A stretch of 64,000 nt of DNA from Psychrobacter arcticus 273-4 (GCF_000012305.1 NC_007204.1:496001-560000); one strand, 5' to 3'. Shown: positions 1 through 10,900, numbered from the stretch's first letter. The notes: generated from the sequence alone by a model not told the origin. Numbers and translations are program-made.

Positions 1-1791
1 TAGATGAGTGACGTTACCCACTAAATCTGCAAATAGCGTCACAACCTCTGGGTCCGAGATGTCCTTTTTCTGCGCCGTCATTGACATCAGTAGATGATAA
101 CGAGTCAACCAGCCAACCAGATTGGCGTCTGCATTACTCATACCATGAGCCAGACAAAACTCAATCGACTCGATTTCGCCAAGTTGACTATGGTTGCCGC
201 CACGACCTTTGGCAATGTCATGAAACATCGCCGCCAAGACCAAAATCTCTTTGCGCTCAATGCGCTGAAAGATAGAGCTGACCAGCGGAAAATCTTCATA
301 AAAATGCGGATCAATAAAACGGTGCAAAATACGAATCAAAAATAAGGTATGGGCATCGACAGTATAACGATGGAACAAGTCATACTGCATCAGACCTGTT
401 ACTTGAGCAAAGGCGGGGATATAGTTGCCCAGAACCCCGTAGCGATTCATGGTACGCAGGCGATGAAAGAGATAATTTTGCTCTTTTAAATTGGCTAAAA
501 ATAATGTTTGATGCGTGGGGTTATCTCGATAAGCCTGATCAATACCGCGTGCTGCAATCTTTAGGGCGCGTAAGGTATGAGTACGAACGTTTTTAATGCC
601 GTACTGACCCATGAGTAAAAACATCTCTAAAATCGATTCAGGGTGCTGAGCAAATACTCTGTGATGCGCCATTGCAATTTGCTCGCCGACTTGATTGAAG
701 CGGGCGTTAATGGGCTGCTTTTTTGGGCGTTCCTCGTCAGGCAGTTGCGGCTCTATGATGGTTTCATAATAGTGATTGGTCAGCATTTCAGACAATGTCG
801 ATATTTGCATGGCACAGCGATAATAATCGCGCATAAAGCGCTCTACCGCAGCATTTGGTTGATCATCTGGCTGGGTATCATAGCCCATTAGCTGGGCAAT
901 CTCGCGCTGATAATCGAATAACAGCTTGTTTTCATTACGTCCTGTCAACTCGTGCAGATAGTGCCGTATTTGCCATAGATAGCCTTCTGAAAAACTTAAC
1001 TCATCGAATTCTTTTTCAGTCAAAAAGTTCTGTTGCACCAGATCATAGAGCTTACTAACCCGAAAATAGCGTTTGGTCACCCAGCCGACGATATGAATGT
1101 CACGCAGACCACCGGGAGCAGTTTTTATATTAGGCTCAAGATTATATTCCGTGGCATTGTGCTGTAAATAACGTGCTTTTGCCTCATCGATTTTTACGTC
1201 ATAAAACGCGCGCGGGGACCATTGATTGTTCACTATTTGGTGCGGAACATCTTGCAAGGTCTCGTTGCCTATTAATAGGCGAGCCTCTAATAACGCACTG
1301 GCAATGGTATGATCAAGCGCCGCCTCCAAGCATTCACTGACGCTGCGTACTGATAACGCTGGCTCAAGTCCAATGTCCCATAAGAGTGCCACTAAGTTAT
1401 CAATCTTGCTACTGGTATCAGCGTCAATCTCATGTGGCATCAGCAGCAAAATATCGATATCTGAATGCAGCGACAACTCACCGCGACCATAGCCACCGGT
1501 TGCAAACAGTGCCAAATCCGTCTTATCAAGCTCAAACCATTTAAACAAACCAATCAATAAATCATCAATCACGCAAGCACGAGCGCTAACCAATTGCCGA
1601 ATATTGACACCACGTTCGAGTGCACGGCTGATATCGTCATTGATTTGAAGCAACCATTCAGGAATACCAAATAGCGATTTTTCTATCAAGCTCGTATCTG
1701 TTGACAGAGATAGAGGCGCGGTTGTCATATTGTCTGTTGACAACAAAGGCATCGGTGTCAAATCAATAGCGGTGACAGCACAATTAAACAT
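1..1791 (-). CDS. glnD: Bifunctional [protein-PII] uridylyltransferase / uridylyl-removing enzyme, 3' part outside window
   Basis: GlnD senses glutamine and adds or removes UMP on PII proteins, setting nitrogen control in the cytoplasm. The reading frame starts at an ATG at 1789-1791 and stays open to the window edge, giving about 597 residues of a protein that is normally near 890. The nucleotidyltransferase motif GGYGRGELSLHSDIDILLL is visible near 1430-1500. The HD phosphohydrolase signature (FHDIAKGRGGNHS) lies around 170-235 and TAQKKDISDP follows near the edge. The C-terminal ACT domains would lie outside the window. map follows about 175 bp upstream on the same strand, so the two may be co-transcribed. 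Family identity is secure; the intact C-terminus cannot be checked. Confidence 0.95.
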   Translation of the reverse strand, partial: MFNCAVTAIDLTPMPLLSTDNMTTAPLSLSTDTSLIEKSLFGIPEWLLQINDDISRALERGVNIRQLVSARACVIDDLLIGLFKWFELDKTDLALFATGGYGRGELSLHSDIDILLLMPHEIDADTSSKIDNLVALLWDIGLEPALSVRSVSECLEAALDHTIASALLEARLLIGNETLQDVPHQIVNNQWSPRAFYDVKIDEAKARYLQHNATEYNLEPNIKTAPGGLRDIHIVGWVTKRYFRVSKLYDLVQQNFLTEKEFDELSFSEGYLWQIRHYLHELTGRNENKLLFDYQREIAQLMGYDTQPDDQPNAAVERFMRDYYRCAMQISTLSEMLTNHYYETIIEPQLPDEERPKKQPINARFNQVGEQIAMAHHRVFAQHPESILEMFLLMGQYGIKNVRTHTLRALKIAARGIDQAYRDNPTHQTLFLANLKEQNYLFHRLRTMNRYGVLGNYIPAFAQVTGLMQYDLFHRYTVDAHTLFLIRILHRFIDPHFYEDFPLVSSIFQRIERKEILVLAAMFHDIAKGRGGNHSQLGEIESIEFCLAHGMSNADANLVGWLTRYHLLMSMTAQKKDISDPEVVTLFADLVGNVTHL

Positions 1792-1966
1792 GAGATTTAT
1801 CCAGTTAAAAGTTTGAAATCCGGTTCAATAAATAAGGATCGTTAAAAATAAAAAGCGATCGATAATATAGAGAAAGTATAAAGATAAAAAACCATCAAGA
1901 ATAGTGGGGGAAAACCATTAATAATAGACGAAAAAAAGACCGCCTAAGCGATCTTGAATGATGATG

Positions 1967-2761
1967 TTATTGAGTCAAAAAACTCAAATCTTCTTCGGGG
2001 CGCGTGGTAAATACTTCACAGCCATTATCCGTCACGACCATCGTATGTTCCCACTGGGCAGACAGCTTGCGGTCTTTGGTAATGGCAGTCCATTCATCCG
2101 GTAAAATCTTAGTCTGCCATTTGCCTTCGTTAATCATCGGCTCGATGGTAAAGGTCATGCCAGTTTTTAGCTCAAAGCCTGTACCTTTTTTGCCATAGTG
2201 CATGACTTGCGGCTCATGATGGAACTCATTACTGATACCGTGACCACAGAATTCACGGACGATACTAAAACGTTCGGGCTCAACCACTGCTTGAATAGCG
2301 GCACCGACGTCGCCCAAACGCGCGCCATTCTTGACCACGCTCATGCCAGCATATAGCGCGTCTTGTGCCACTTTACAGATACGCTGCGCCATGATGGAGC
2401 CATTGCCAACGATCCACATTTTTGAGGTGTCACCATAATAGCCATCTTTAATCACGGTCACATCAATATTGATGATGTCGCCATCTTTCAGCAGTTTGTT
2501 TTCGGTTGGGATACCGTGACAGACCACATGGTTAATCGAGGTACAGATAGATTTTGGAAAGCCGTTGTAGTTGAGCGGCGCAGGGATGGCTTGTTGTACA
2601 TTAACGATATAGTCATGGGCGATTTGGTTCAGTGCTTCAGTGCTGATACCCACTCTGACGTGCTCATCAAGCATCACAAGGACATCGCTGGCAAGTTTAC
2701 CAGCCACGCGCATTTTTTCTATGGCTTCAGGAGATTGGATAAGGGATTTTTTAGTCATCAT
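1967..2761 (-). CDS. map: Type I methionine aminopeptidase
   Basis: Removes the N-terminal methionine from nascent proteins in the cytoplasm. The metal ligands of the family can be seen in order: the substrate His in CHGIP, two Asp in NIDVTVIKDGYYGDT, His in CGHGIS, Glu in IEPMI and Glu in WEHT. About 264 residues is the normal type I length. The start is placed at the double Met at 2756-2761. The open frame extends 31 codons further upstream, but that extension has no family resemblance, and no clear ribosome-binding site decides the start. It sits upstream of glnD on the same strand, as in many gammaproteobacteria. Confidence 0.96.
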   Translation of the reverse strand: MMTKKSLIQSPEAIEKMRVAGKLASDVLVMLDEHVRVGISTEALNQIAHDYIVNVQQAIPAPLNYNGFPKSICTSINHVVCHGIPTENKLLKDGDIINIDVTVIKDGYYGDTSKMWIVGNGSIMAQRICKVAQDALYAGMSVVKNGARLGDVGAAIQAVVEPERFSIVREFCGHGISNEFHHEPQVMHYGKKGTGFELKTGMTFTIEPMINEGKWQTKILPDEWTAITKDRKLSAQWEHTMVVTDNGCEVFTTRPEEDLSFLTQ

Positions 2762-2910
2762 GGTCGTACTTATAGTTATAGAATTTAGGTGGTCAATTAT
2801 AGCATAAACGCACAAGTTGCTGCTTGAATGCAAGTTATTGAATATTTCAATCATATTGATATTAAATGACTTTATATACGCTAATATGACTATATAGTCA
2901 CTAGGATAGG

Positions 2911-3036
2911 AGTGCTAATGTCAAAAAAGTTGAATGTTACAGAATATATAAGTACCGTCATTAGGTAGCCATTGCTACCGGTGTGCTTTTGATGGCTATG
3001 CAAACTACCTCTGCTCAAGTGGGGTGTTTTTTTGTC
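2911..3036 (+). promoter_or_regulatory. Candidate leader peptide with attenuator-like RNA structure
   Basis: A 16-codon ORF (2918-2968, MSKKLNVTEYISTVIR) follows a TAGGAG ribosome-binding site. Its stop codon lies inside a perfect 6-bp hairpin (2964-2969 with 2974-2979). Bases 2963-2968 (AGGTAG) are also exactly complementary to 3005-3010 (CTACCT), which form the left arm of a second hairpin (3007-3011 with 3021-3025, one G-T pair) followed by seven T. Mutually exclusive stems ending in a terminator are typical of transcription attenuation. The next gene on this strand is the TolB-like frame at 3186. I do not recognise a named family, so the role is inference. Confidence 0.4.
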
Positions 3037-3185
3037 TAAAATAAGAGGGCAATGTACGTTACACTAGCGACATCACGGTTCCTGATTATTTATATTTTAT
3101 TTAGCACTCTTCTACTAGCCATTGCTCATATTAAATTGCACGTTTTAAATGGCTTATATCGAATGGCTCTATAGGACTTTATCTT

Positions 3186-4203
3186 ATGTTAAAAACGGCT
3201 GTGTTAAAACCGACTGTTGATATTCGTAGGCTAAACAGTGCTGTTCCTATTATCCTGCTTTTAACGCTTTCAATGCTTGCGGTGTTAACAGGCTGCCAGA
3301 CAATGCCAAATACCTTGTCCAAAGTACCTAGTGTAATGACTATGAATAATCCGCTCACTATTGGCATGCTAGCAATAGATCGACAAGGCTATATTGCTTA
3401 TGTAGAGGAGCAAGGAGTGGGCACAGCCAAGGTCTCGACGCTATATCGCATCCGCCCCGATGGTAGCGAGCGTCAACTGATCGATCAGCTGAACGGCTAT
3501 ATTTATGCGCCGGCGTGGTCAGCGGATGTATAGTAAACAAGCCGCGCGCCAGCATCCAAAGATTTATATTTACGATCGTAAACGTAACAGCCATAATTTG
3601 GTCGTCAACGCTGAAGGTAGCAATTTATCGCCGTCATTTTCACCCGATGGCAAAAAGCTGCTTTATAGCTCAACCGTTGGCGGCAATGCTGATATCTATG
3701 AGATGCGTTTAAGCGATGGCGATACCAAACAGCTCACCACTTTGCCTAGCACTGAAGTGCAGCCAAGCTACGCCAGCGATGGGCAGAGCTTTGTCTATAC
3801 CGGTGATAAAGTCCGCGCTGGGCGCCCAAGCATTTATCGTTATAACTTCGCTACTGCTAACGCCGCGCTTATATCGACTGCAGGTTATGCCGCCAGTCCT
3901 CAGCTTAGCTTAGATGGTCAGCGTTTGGCATATCTCAATGGTCGCAAGGCAGCAGTAATGACGCTTAGCACAGGACACGTCATTAATCTGGCAGAAACGG
4001 GGCTTGATGAGCCAGCGCGTCTATCACCTTCTGGACAATACGCCATTTATCCGACGCGTCAGTCAAATTTGGGTGGGCCAGTAAGCGGTCAAAGCAGTCA
4101 AAATGGCGGCAGCTTGGTTATCCATTCTTTAGCAGGGAATACCAGTTATGCCATTAGTAGTAAAACGGGCGGGGTAGTACGCTCACCAATTTGGGGTCGT
4201 TAA
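3186..4203 (+). pseudogene. TolB-like beta-propeller lipoprotein, frameshifted
   Basis: Two overlapping frames together encode one TolB/PD40-repeat protein. The first (3186-3533) has a lipoprotein signal with lipobox near LAVLTGC and ends AWSADV-stop. The second (open through 3529-4203) continues YSKQAARQHPKIYIYD with further WD40-like repeats (SFSPDGKKLLYSS, YASDGQSFVY). PD40 repeats normally read WSxDG, so the expected Gly codon at about 3528 appears to have lost two bases. A continuous protein would have about 339 residues. It may be a true frameshift, a sequencing error or, less likely, a programmed shift; no slippery heptamer is obvious. The ATG at 3505 of the second frame is probably not a real start. 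Periplasmic, role unknown. Confidence 0.75.
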
Positions 4204-4232
4204 GCGATTTTTTTAATTTAAAGGTAAATATC

Positions 4233-4403
4233 ATGGCGCATAAAAAGAAAAATGTCCGCAAAAAAGAATGTCCGGTCTGCTTTCGAGAGTTTAGCTGGAC
4301 TAAAAAGCTGGATAAAAACTGGGACAGCATGGTCTATTGCTCCGACCAATGCCGCCGCGTGAAGAAGTATGAAGGGTTGGATCATCAAAAAGAAGATAAA
4401 TAG
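4233..4403 (+). CDS. DUF2256 small zinc-binding protein, copy 1
   Basis: A 56-residue protein with the DUF2256 pattern: KKxCPVCxRxFxWxKK followed by W...VxYCSxxCR, giving four Cys as a likely zinc site (CPVC and YCSDQC). The ATG at 4233 is preferred because it follows AAAGGT at good spacing and starts directly at the conserved MAHKKK; the frame opens earlier but the added residues are not family-like. Function is unknown in the family, which is often encoded beside photolyase-like genes in bacteria. A second member follows 45 bp downstream. Confidence 0.85.
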   Translation: MAHKKKNVRKKECPVCFREFSWTKKLDKNWDSMVYCSDQCRRVKKYEGLDHQKEDK

Positions 4404-4448
4404 GCAGTAATAATTAATTATAGATATATGGAAGCAAGGGAGCAGACG

Positions 4449-4598
4449 ATGGCACATAAAAAGGTAAATCTACCGCAAAAAATATGCCCCGTCTGTCAGC
4501 GTCCGTTTAGTTGGCGTAAGAAGTGGGAAAAGGATTGGGAGCAGGTGATTTATTGTTCGGAGAAGTGTCGGCGAGGGAAGGGCAAAGGTGATAATTAA
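4449..4598 (+). CDS. DUF2256 small zinc-binding protein, copy 2
   Basis: A 49-residue ORF beginning [16 protein letters not shown] and containing [11 protein letters not shown] and [13 protein letters not shown], so all four Cys of the first copy are kept. A strong AAGGGAG ribosome-binding site precedes the ATG. The gene is a diverged tandem duplicate of 4233-4403 and is probably translated from the same message. Role unknown; zinc binding is inferred from the Cys pairs. Confidence 0.8.
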   Translation: MAHKKVNLPQKICPVCQRPFSWRKKWEKDWEQVIYCSEKCRRGKGKGDN

Positions 4599-4670
4599 GA
4601 AAATAGAAAACCGCCACGTTTTCTAACCCAATGTTACCAGAGGAGGAAGATAGAGGTGGCAATAGCAATA

Positions 4671-6233
4671 TTAGTTTAAAATATTCTTAATTACTTTACC
4701 TATTGCCACACCTAAGATTGGCGGTACAGCATTTCCAACTTGGGTATATTGAGGAACTTCAAATTTACGCATTTTCCCACCAGTAGTAACTTTAGACTTA
4801 AAAACAAAGCTATCAGGGAAGGACTGTATTCTAGCCATCTCCCTAACAGTTAAGGTTCGTAGCTCGCTTTCATCATAGTGGCATACGTCATCAGGTATTG
4901 ATAAGGCTGAGGGCGCTGGCATCTCTGGTATAAGCGCTTTTTGAGAATGTTTTTTAGTCAAATGTTGTCTAAAGAACATTGTTATTTCTTTCTCATTAGA
5001 CAGCTTTCCAAATGAACCATCTAATAAAAGAAAATCGAACTCTAATAGCTTATTTACTGCTTTTTCAGATAGTATTTCACTTCTACCTTTCAAAAAATCA
5101 AATACTTCTTTCCTCTCAGAAGACTCTAGCTTATTTAAAACTTGGTAAATTCTAAACCTCCTTTTTACGGGTAGGCTATTTGCTCTAAGGTCATGGTTTT
5201 GCAGATAATCTTTACTAATTATTGGCAATGTTTTTAAAGACGATTCGATAAATTCTAAATATTTACTTTTCTTACCATACAGGTTGTCTAAAGCTTTTAG
5301 ATCATCAATCACATCCTTAACAGTAAAATTATTTTCTTTATATTCGAAAAAGGGTGCTAGAAACGTATTTACTAAATTAGTATCAGTGCCTTTAGTTAAA
5401 TCTATGACTTTAATATCATCAAATTTAACAGTCTTAGAGCTTTCAATATTCTGATAGAAGCTAAAATAAGGTTTGATTAGAGATAACTCTATGTCATTGA
5501 ACGAATGCAGTTGTTGACTGAGAGTATCAAATCTTATAGCTATCAAGATAAAACGGTTACGGTTTTGAGCAATACCTGCAAACCTTGCATTTACATGTAG
5601 ACATATAGGAACATAGCCTAGAGCAGCAAAGCCTTTTGCTATCTCAAACCAAGCATAGTAAGGCTTTCCTTCGCTTCTAAAGGCTCTCAAAATACCTGAA
5701 ACATTTTCAAGTACTGCAATTTTGGGGTGAGTAAGTTTGACAAATTGCATAAACTCCCACGGTAATGTATTTCTATCATTACTTAACTCGCGTAGCCCTG
5801 CCATGCTAAAACTTTGGCATGGCGGACCTCCTGAGACAACATCGGCATCATTAATGCTTTTTAGCATTGATGGACTTGATTTAAGTACTTGGTTTAGCTC
5901 TTTTATGCTACCAATTATCAATTTATGGCGAATCGAATCTAAGTTATTCACATCTGAAAAAGAGTATGTGCTTTTAAGATCTGGATACTCTCTAGGATCT
6001 TCACGTAATCTTAATGACATATTATCTAAGGAGTATTTACTAGAAAGCCAAACAGTATGAGGGTCTTTTTTCTCTAGAAAATCAGGTTGAGATAAGTCTT
6101 CGTTGTAAAAGTTGTAGGCATAAGTCTCTCCAGCCATAGGCGATAGCTCATTTACCATAATATTTTCAAAGCCGACTGCTTGTAAGCCTAAAGATAGACC
6201 GCCACAGCCAGCGAATAATTCTATATATTTCAT
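4671..6233 (-). CDS. DNA (cytosine-5-)-methyltransferase of a type II R-M system
   Basis: An m5C methyltransferase of about 520 residues. AdoMet motif I (ELFAGCGGLSLGLQAVGF) is at the N-terminus; the catalytic motif IV is GGPPCQSFSMAGLR and motif VI is ENVSG. After a long target-recognition region the C-terminal motifs IX and X are RTLTVREMARIQSFPD and YTQVGNAVPP. The start is the ATG at 6231-6233, the codon before it being TTG. It stands back to back with the nuclease gene at 6506, separated by about 270 bp that must hold both promoters. The pair sits between the DUF2256 genes and metH and is more AT-rich than its neighbours, which suggests horizontal gain. Target sequence unknown. Confidence 0.93.
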   Translation of the reverse strand: MKYIELFAGCGGLSLGLQAVGFENIMVNELSPMAGETYAYNFYNEDLSQPDFLEKKDPHTVWLSSKYSLDNMSLRLREDPREYPDLKSTYSFSDVNNLDSIRHKLIIGSIKELNQVLKSSPSMLKSINDADVVSGGPPCQSFSMAGLRELSNDRNTLPWEFMQFVKLTHPKIAVLENVSGILRAFRSEGKPYYAWFEIAKGFAALGYVPICLHVNARFAGIAQNRNRFILIAIRFDTLSQQLHSFNDIELSLIKPYFSFYQNIESSKTVKFDDIKVIDLTKGTDTNLVNTFLAPFFEYKENNFTVKDVIDDLKALDNLYGKKSKYLEFIESSLKTLPIISKDYLQNHDLRANSLPVKRRFRIYQVLNKLESSERKEVFDFLKGRSEILSEKAVNKLLEFDFLLLDGSFGKLSNEKEITMFFRQHLTKKHSQKALIPEMPAPSALSIPDDVCHYDESELRTLTVREMARIQSFPDSFVFKSKVTTGGKMRKFEVPQYTQVGNAVPPILGVAIGKVIKNILN

Positions 6234-6505
6234 CAAGATACCAATCAGTTAATTAATACTAACTCTAAGTGAGTATAGTATATGAAAAATACTTTAAAGT
6301 CCAGGAGCTAGATTAACTATGGTTTGATTTGACTAATCAGCTAAATATCAATAAATTAAGAAAAAATGAGCGTTAGAGAGCGCTATCTTTAGGCAGTCCA
6401 TAAGCTGACTAATAGTAAAAACCCCTTCAGGTTGTCTCATTGAACCCAAGTACTAGCTGTCACTTTTATAGTGAGCTGTGCTTATTATTTTCAATGGAGC
6501 AGCCT

Positions 6506-7840
6506 ATGACGACGACCCGTACAATTAAACGTTTAAAGCAAGATGCTAGTGATTTAAAAAAAGAAAAAAACGTAGCGCTAAATCAGGCACTTAATTTAGT
6601 AGCCGAAAAATATGGGTATGAGAGTTGGCAGAGTTTAACTAAAAATGCTACAGACGGTAAAGTAACCATAACTACTTCAGAGGCTCAAGAAAAAACTTTA
6701 AATCAGCAAAATAAAGAGTTATTAGCAGAGTATGGTATTGATTTTTCAGTACTAATAATAACTGCTACCGGCATCAAAAAATCAATTATGGATGCTGTAG
6801 GTAGTCTAAGACACTTCTTGGTTGAAGAGGGTTTCCATAACTATGAGGATCAAAAACAAGGTGAAAGCTATAAAGTTCTTAAGCCTTGTCAGTTAATTAC
6901 GTCCGAGAAGATACTTAATAAAAAAGTTAGCTTGTATAGACCAGTTACTAAAAAAGGTGACCCTCGTATTTGGGTGTATGGTCTAAGCTCTCATGTCCGA
7001 GCTGATGATGAGTTAACATTTTTTATCGTAGACGATTTACTTTATGTGCTAAATCTTAATTCAGTAGATATATCAGATTACAAAGACCTGCTTTTTGAGC
7101 TGAAACAATCATTAGATGAAACAGCTATAGAGCTTCGAGATAAATTAATTGAGATTGCTAAACAACCTTTAAAATCTATTATGAAGGGAGATACAGCAAT
7201 AGGCATGACTATCGAGCATGCACTTGGACTGACTGCAAATTCTTCAAAAAAACCTGATTACAAAGGTATAGAGTTGAAGTCAGGAAGAATCACTAAATCT
7301 AAAACTCGTAGTAACCTATTTGCACAAGTTCCCGCATGGGATAAAAGCGTTCTTAAAAGCTCAAGGGAGATTGTAGATTCATATGGTTATCCAGACAAAG
7401 ACAATGGCGACCAAAGACTATATTGTACAGTCAATGTTTCGAATTTCAATAACCAAGGATTACGCCTTGTAGTAGACTTAGAGAACGATAAAGTGTACGA
7501 AGAACACGAAATTGATGGATTAATTGTTGTATGGGAAGGTCAAAAGCTAAGAGAGCGATTACTAGAAAAACATCATGAGACATTTTGGATTAGTGCAAAC
7601 GTTAATATTATCAATGGATTAGAGTTTTATTCTTTAAATGGTTTTACTCACACCAAAAATCCTATGGAACATCAGTTGTTACCTCTAATAAAACAAGGGG
7701 TAATAACTTTGGATCATTTAATTAAAAGAAAGAACGAAACAGGTCGTACGAGTGAGAAGGGTCCATTTTTCAAAATTAAACCTCAAGACCTAGAAATGCT
7801 TTTTCCAGAGCCTGTATTTTACTCTCTAGTTAAAGATTGA
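6506..7840 (+). CDS. MvaI/BcnI-type restriction endonuclease with an extra N-terminal domain
   Basis: The C-terminal half (about residues 225-400) matches the MvaI/BcnI nuclease pattern: GMTIEHALGL followed by KPDYKGIELKSGR, a D-x(n)-ExK metal-binding site, and HEIDGLIVVWE further on. Known members cut CCWGG or CCSGG-like sites. The first 45 residues (RTIKRLKQDASDLKK ... YGYESWQSL) resemble a short helical module found at the N-terminus of other accessory-element proteins, followed by a region of about 180 residues I do not recognise. The ATG at 6506 is chosen for its GGAG site seven bases upstream; ATG 6494 or TTG 6440 are alternatives. Divergent partner of the methyltransferase. Confidence 0.82.
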   Translation: MTTTRTIKRLKQDASDLKKEKNVALNQALNLVAEKYGYESWQSLTKNATDGKVTITTSEAQEKTLNQQNKELLAEYGIDFSVLIITATGIKKSIMDAVGSLRHFLVEEGFHNYEDQKQGESYKVLKPCQLITSEKILNKKVSLYRPVTKKGDPRIWVYGLSSHVRADDELTFFIVDDLLYVLNLNSVDISDYKDLLFELKQSLDETAIELRDKLIEIAKQPLKSIMKGDTAIGMTIEHALGLTANSSKKPDYKGIELKSGRITKSKTRSNLFAQVPAWDKSVLKSSREIVDSYGYPDKDNGDQRLYCTVNVSNFNNQGLRLVVDLENDKVYEEHEIDGLIVVWEGQKLRERLLEKHHETFWISANVNIINGLEFYSLNGFTHTKNPMEHQLLPLIKQGVITLDHLIKRKNETGRTSEKGPFFKIKPQDLEMLFPEPVFYSLVKD

Positions 7841-7978
7841 GTAAGTTCACTACGATATATAATTGCAAGAACGCGATGCTGCCGCTCGCCTAGACTAGCA
7901 GATAGAAGCAAAAGCGGGATCAGTTATATAACCAATCCCGCCTCAAGTAATTTCTAGAAAGTCTTAGTCAAAATTAAC

Positions 7979-10900
7979 CTACAAATTCGGATTCAACCAC
8001 TTCTCAGCAGTCTTCATATCCCAACCTTTACGCTCAGCATAGCTCTCTAACTGATCGGTGCTGATTTTACCGACATTAAAGTAGACACTGTCAGGATGCG
8101 AGTAATAAAATCCGCTGACTGATGACGCAGGCCACATCGCATAGCTTTCGGTTAATATCGTACCAATCGCATCGCCCGTACCAAGCCATTCGAACAATTT
8201 ACCTTTTTCGGTATGCTCAGGGCAGGCCGGATAACCGGGAGCAGGGCGGATACCGACGTATTTTTCTTTAATCATATCCTCATTGGTGAGCGACTCAGTC
8301 GGCTGATAACCCCAATATTCTTTACGAATCAGCTCATGCAGATGCTCGGCAAAGGCTTCGGCTAAGCGGTCAGATAATGCTTGTACCATAATGGCATTAT
8401 AGTCGTCACCAGCCGCTTTATACTTCTCAGCCAGCGCCTCTGTACCGACTATCGAAACGGTAAAGCCACCCAGATAATCAGTATGCATGTCCGATGGTGA
8501 GATAAAATCTGCCAAGCTAAAGTTTGGCTTACCGCTGGCTTTGTCGCTTTGTTGGCGCAGATGCTCAAATTGATATTCTGCTGTGCCGCCCTCAGTCGGT
8601 GCTTTGTCATAGACGGTGACGGTATCCGCGCCCGTACGACAGGCTGGCATGAGTTTAAATACGCCTTTAGCGACGATTAATTTCTCATCAATCATCTTTT
8701 GCAGCATGTCTTCTGCATTGCCAAACAAATCACGTGCTGCCTCACCAACCACATCATCTTGCAAGATTTTCGGATATTTACCCGCTAGACCCCATGAAAT
8801 AAAGAAGGGCGTCCAATCGATATAAGGCAGTAAGTTAGTGATGGGATAGTCGTCAAATATCACTTGCCCTAATTTATTGGGCGTCGGTGGCACATAGTTG
8901 TCCCAATCATACTGAAAGCCAATCTCGATGGATTCAGCATAAGATATTTTAGCCGCTTTTGGTTGACGCTTAGCAAGGCGCTCGCGCACCTTGATATATT
9001 CTTCGCGGGTTTCATCGATTAAGCCTTGACGGTGCTCTTTTGATAGTAGCTTAGTGACTACGCCGACTGAGCGCGAAGCATCTGATACATAAATGACGGC
9101 ATCGTTTTGATACTGTGGTTCGATTTTGACCGCCGTATGCGCCTTAGAGGTCGTTGCCCCGCCAATCATCAAGGGTAAGGTCATGCCGCGCTCTTGCATT
9201 TGTTTGGCGACATAGACCATCTCATCAAGGCTTGGCGTAATAAGACCTGAGAGTCCGATGATATCGACTTCTTCAGCAATGGCGGTATCGAGGATTTTTT
9301 CACACGGTACCATGACGCCTAAATCCACAATATCATAGCCATTACAGCCGAGTACCACGCCGACGATATTTTTACCGATATCATGGACGTCACCTTTGAC
9401 CGTTGCCATGAGGATTTTACCTTTCTTTTCACCCTCAACTTTTTCAGCTTCGATATACGGATTTAGCCAAGCGACCGACTGCTTCATGACGCGAGCAGAT
9501 TTTACTACCTGCGGTAAGAACATCTTACCGGCACCAAATAAATCGCCAACGATATTCATACCGTCCATGAGCGGACCTTCGATGACCTCAAGCGGACGGG
9601 GATATTTCTCCCACGCTTCTTTGGTATCCGCTTCGATAAAGGTGGTGATACCTTTTACCAACGCATGAGCAATCCGTTCTTCGACCGTGCCTTCACGCCA
9701 TGTCATATCGACGGTGCTTTCTTTTTTCTTACCGCCATCCTGATAATTTTCAGCGATGGTCATTAGCCGTTCGGTGGCATCTTGTCCCGTCTCGCCTTGG
9801 TTGCGGTTGAGCATTACATCTTCAATGGCATCACGAGCTTCTTTAGGAATATCGTCATATAACTCAAGCATGGCAGGGTTAACGATACCCATCGTTAAGC
9901 CATTTTGAATCGCATGGTAAAGGAATACAGAGTTGATGGCTTCACGAATTGGGTTACCACGGAAACTAAACGATACGTTAGATACGCCGCCCGATACCAT
10001 CGCATTAGGTAGGTTATCCGTAATCCATTTGGTGGCGTTGATAAAGTCTGCGCCGTAATTGTTGTGCTCGGTAATACCGGTTGCGACCGCAAAAATATTG
10101 GGGTCAAAGATAATATCTTCAGAGGGGAAGCCCACTTCATCGACCAATACATCGTAGCTGCGTTTACAAATTTGAGTTTTGCGCTCAAAGGTATCCGCCT
10201 GACCATCTTCATCAAATGCCATGACGATAATGGCTGCACCATAGCGCATACAGAGCTTGGCGCGCTCGACGAACTCAGCGTGACCTTCTTTTAACGAGAT
10301 AGAGTTGACGATACATTTACCTTGAGTACGCTTAAGACCTTCTTCGATAATGTCCCATTTTGATGAATCCAGCATCAACGGCACACGGCTGATGTCCGGC
10401 TCACCGGAGACCAAGTTGACGAAGTGAATCATCGCCTGCTTGGAGTCAAGCATGCCCTCATCCATATTAATATCGACGATTTGCGCACCGCCTTCGACTT
10501 GGTCACGGGCAACGTCGAGCGCTTCGGTATAGGCCTCGGTTTTGATTAAGCGCAAGAATTTTTTTGAACCGGTGACGTTGGTACGCTCACCAACGTTGAC
10601 GAACAAACTATCAGAATTGATAGTAAAAGGCTCAAGACCTGACAGGCGGCAGGCAGGTGCAATCTCAGGGATAACACGCGGTGGGTACTTTGCCACCATA
10701 TTAGCGATTTGGCGAATATGCTCAGGCGTCGTACCACAACAGCCACCGACGATATTTAAGATACCTGCTTTGGCAAAGCCTTCTAACAGCGCTGCAGTTT
10801 CATCAGCAGTTTCATCATATTCACCAAACTCATTGGGCAGACCGGCATTTGGATGCGCAGAGACATAAGTATTGGCAATATTTGATAGCGTTTGGATATG

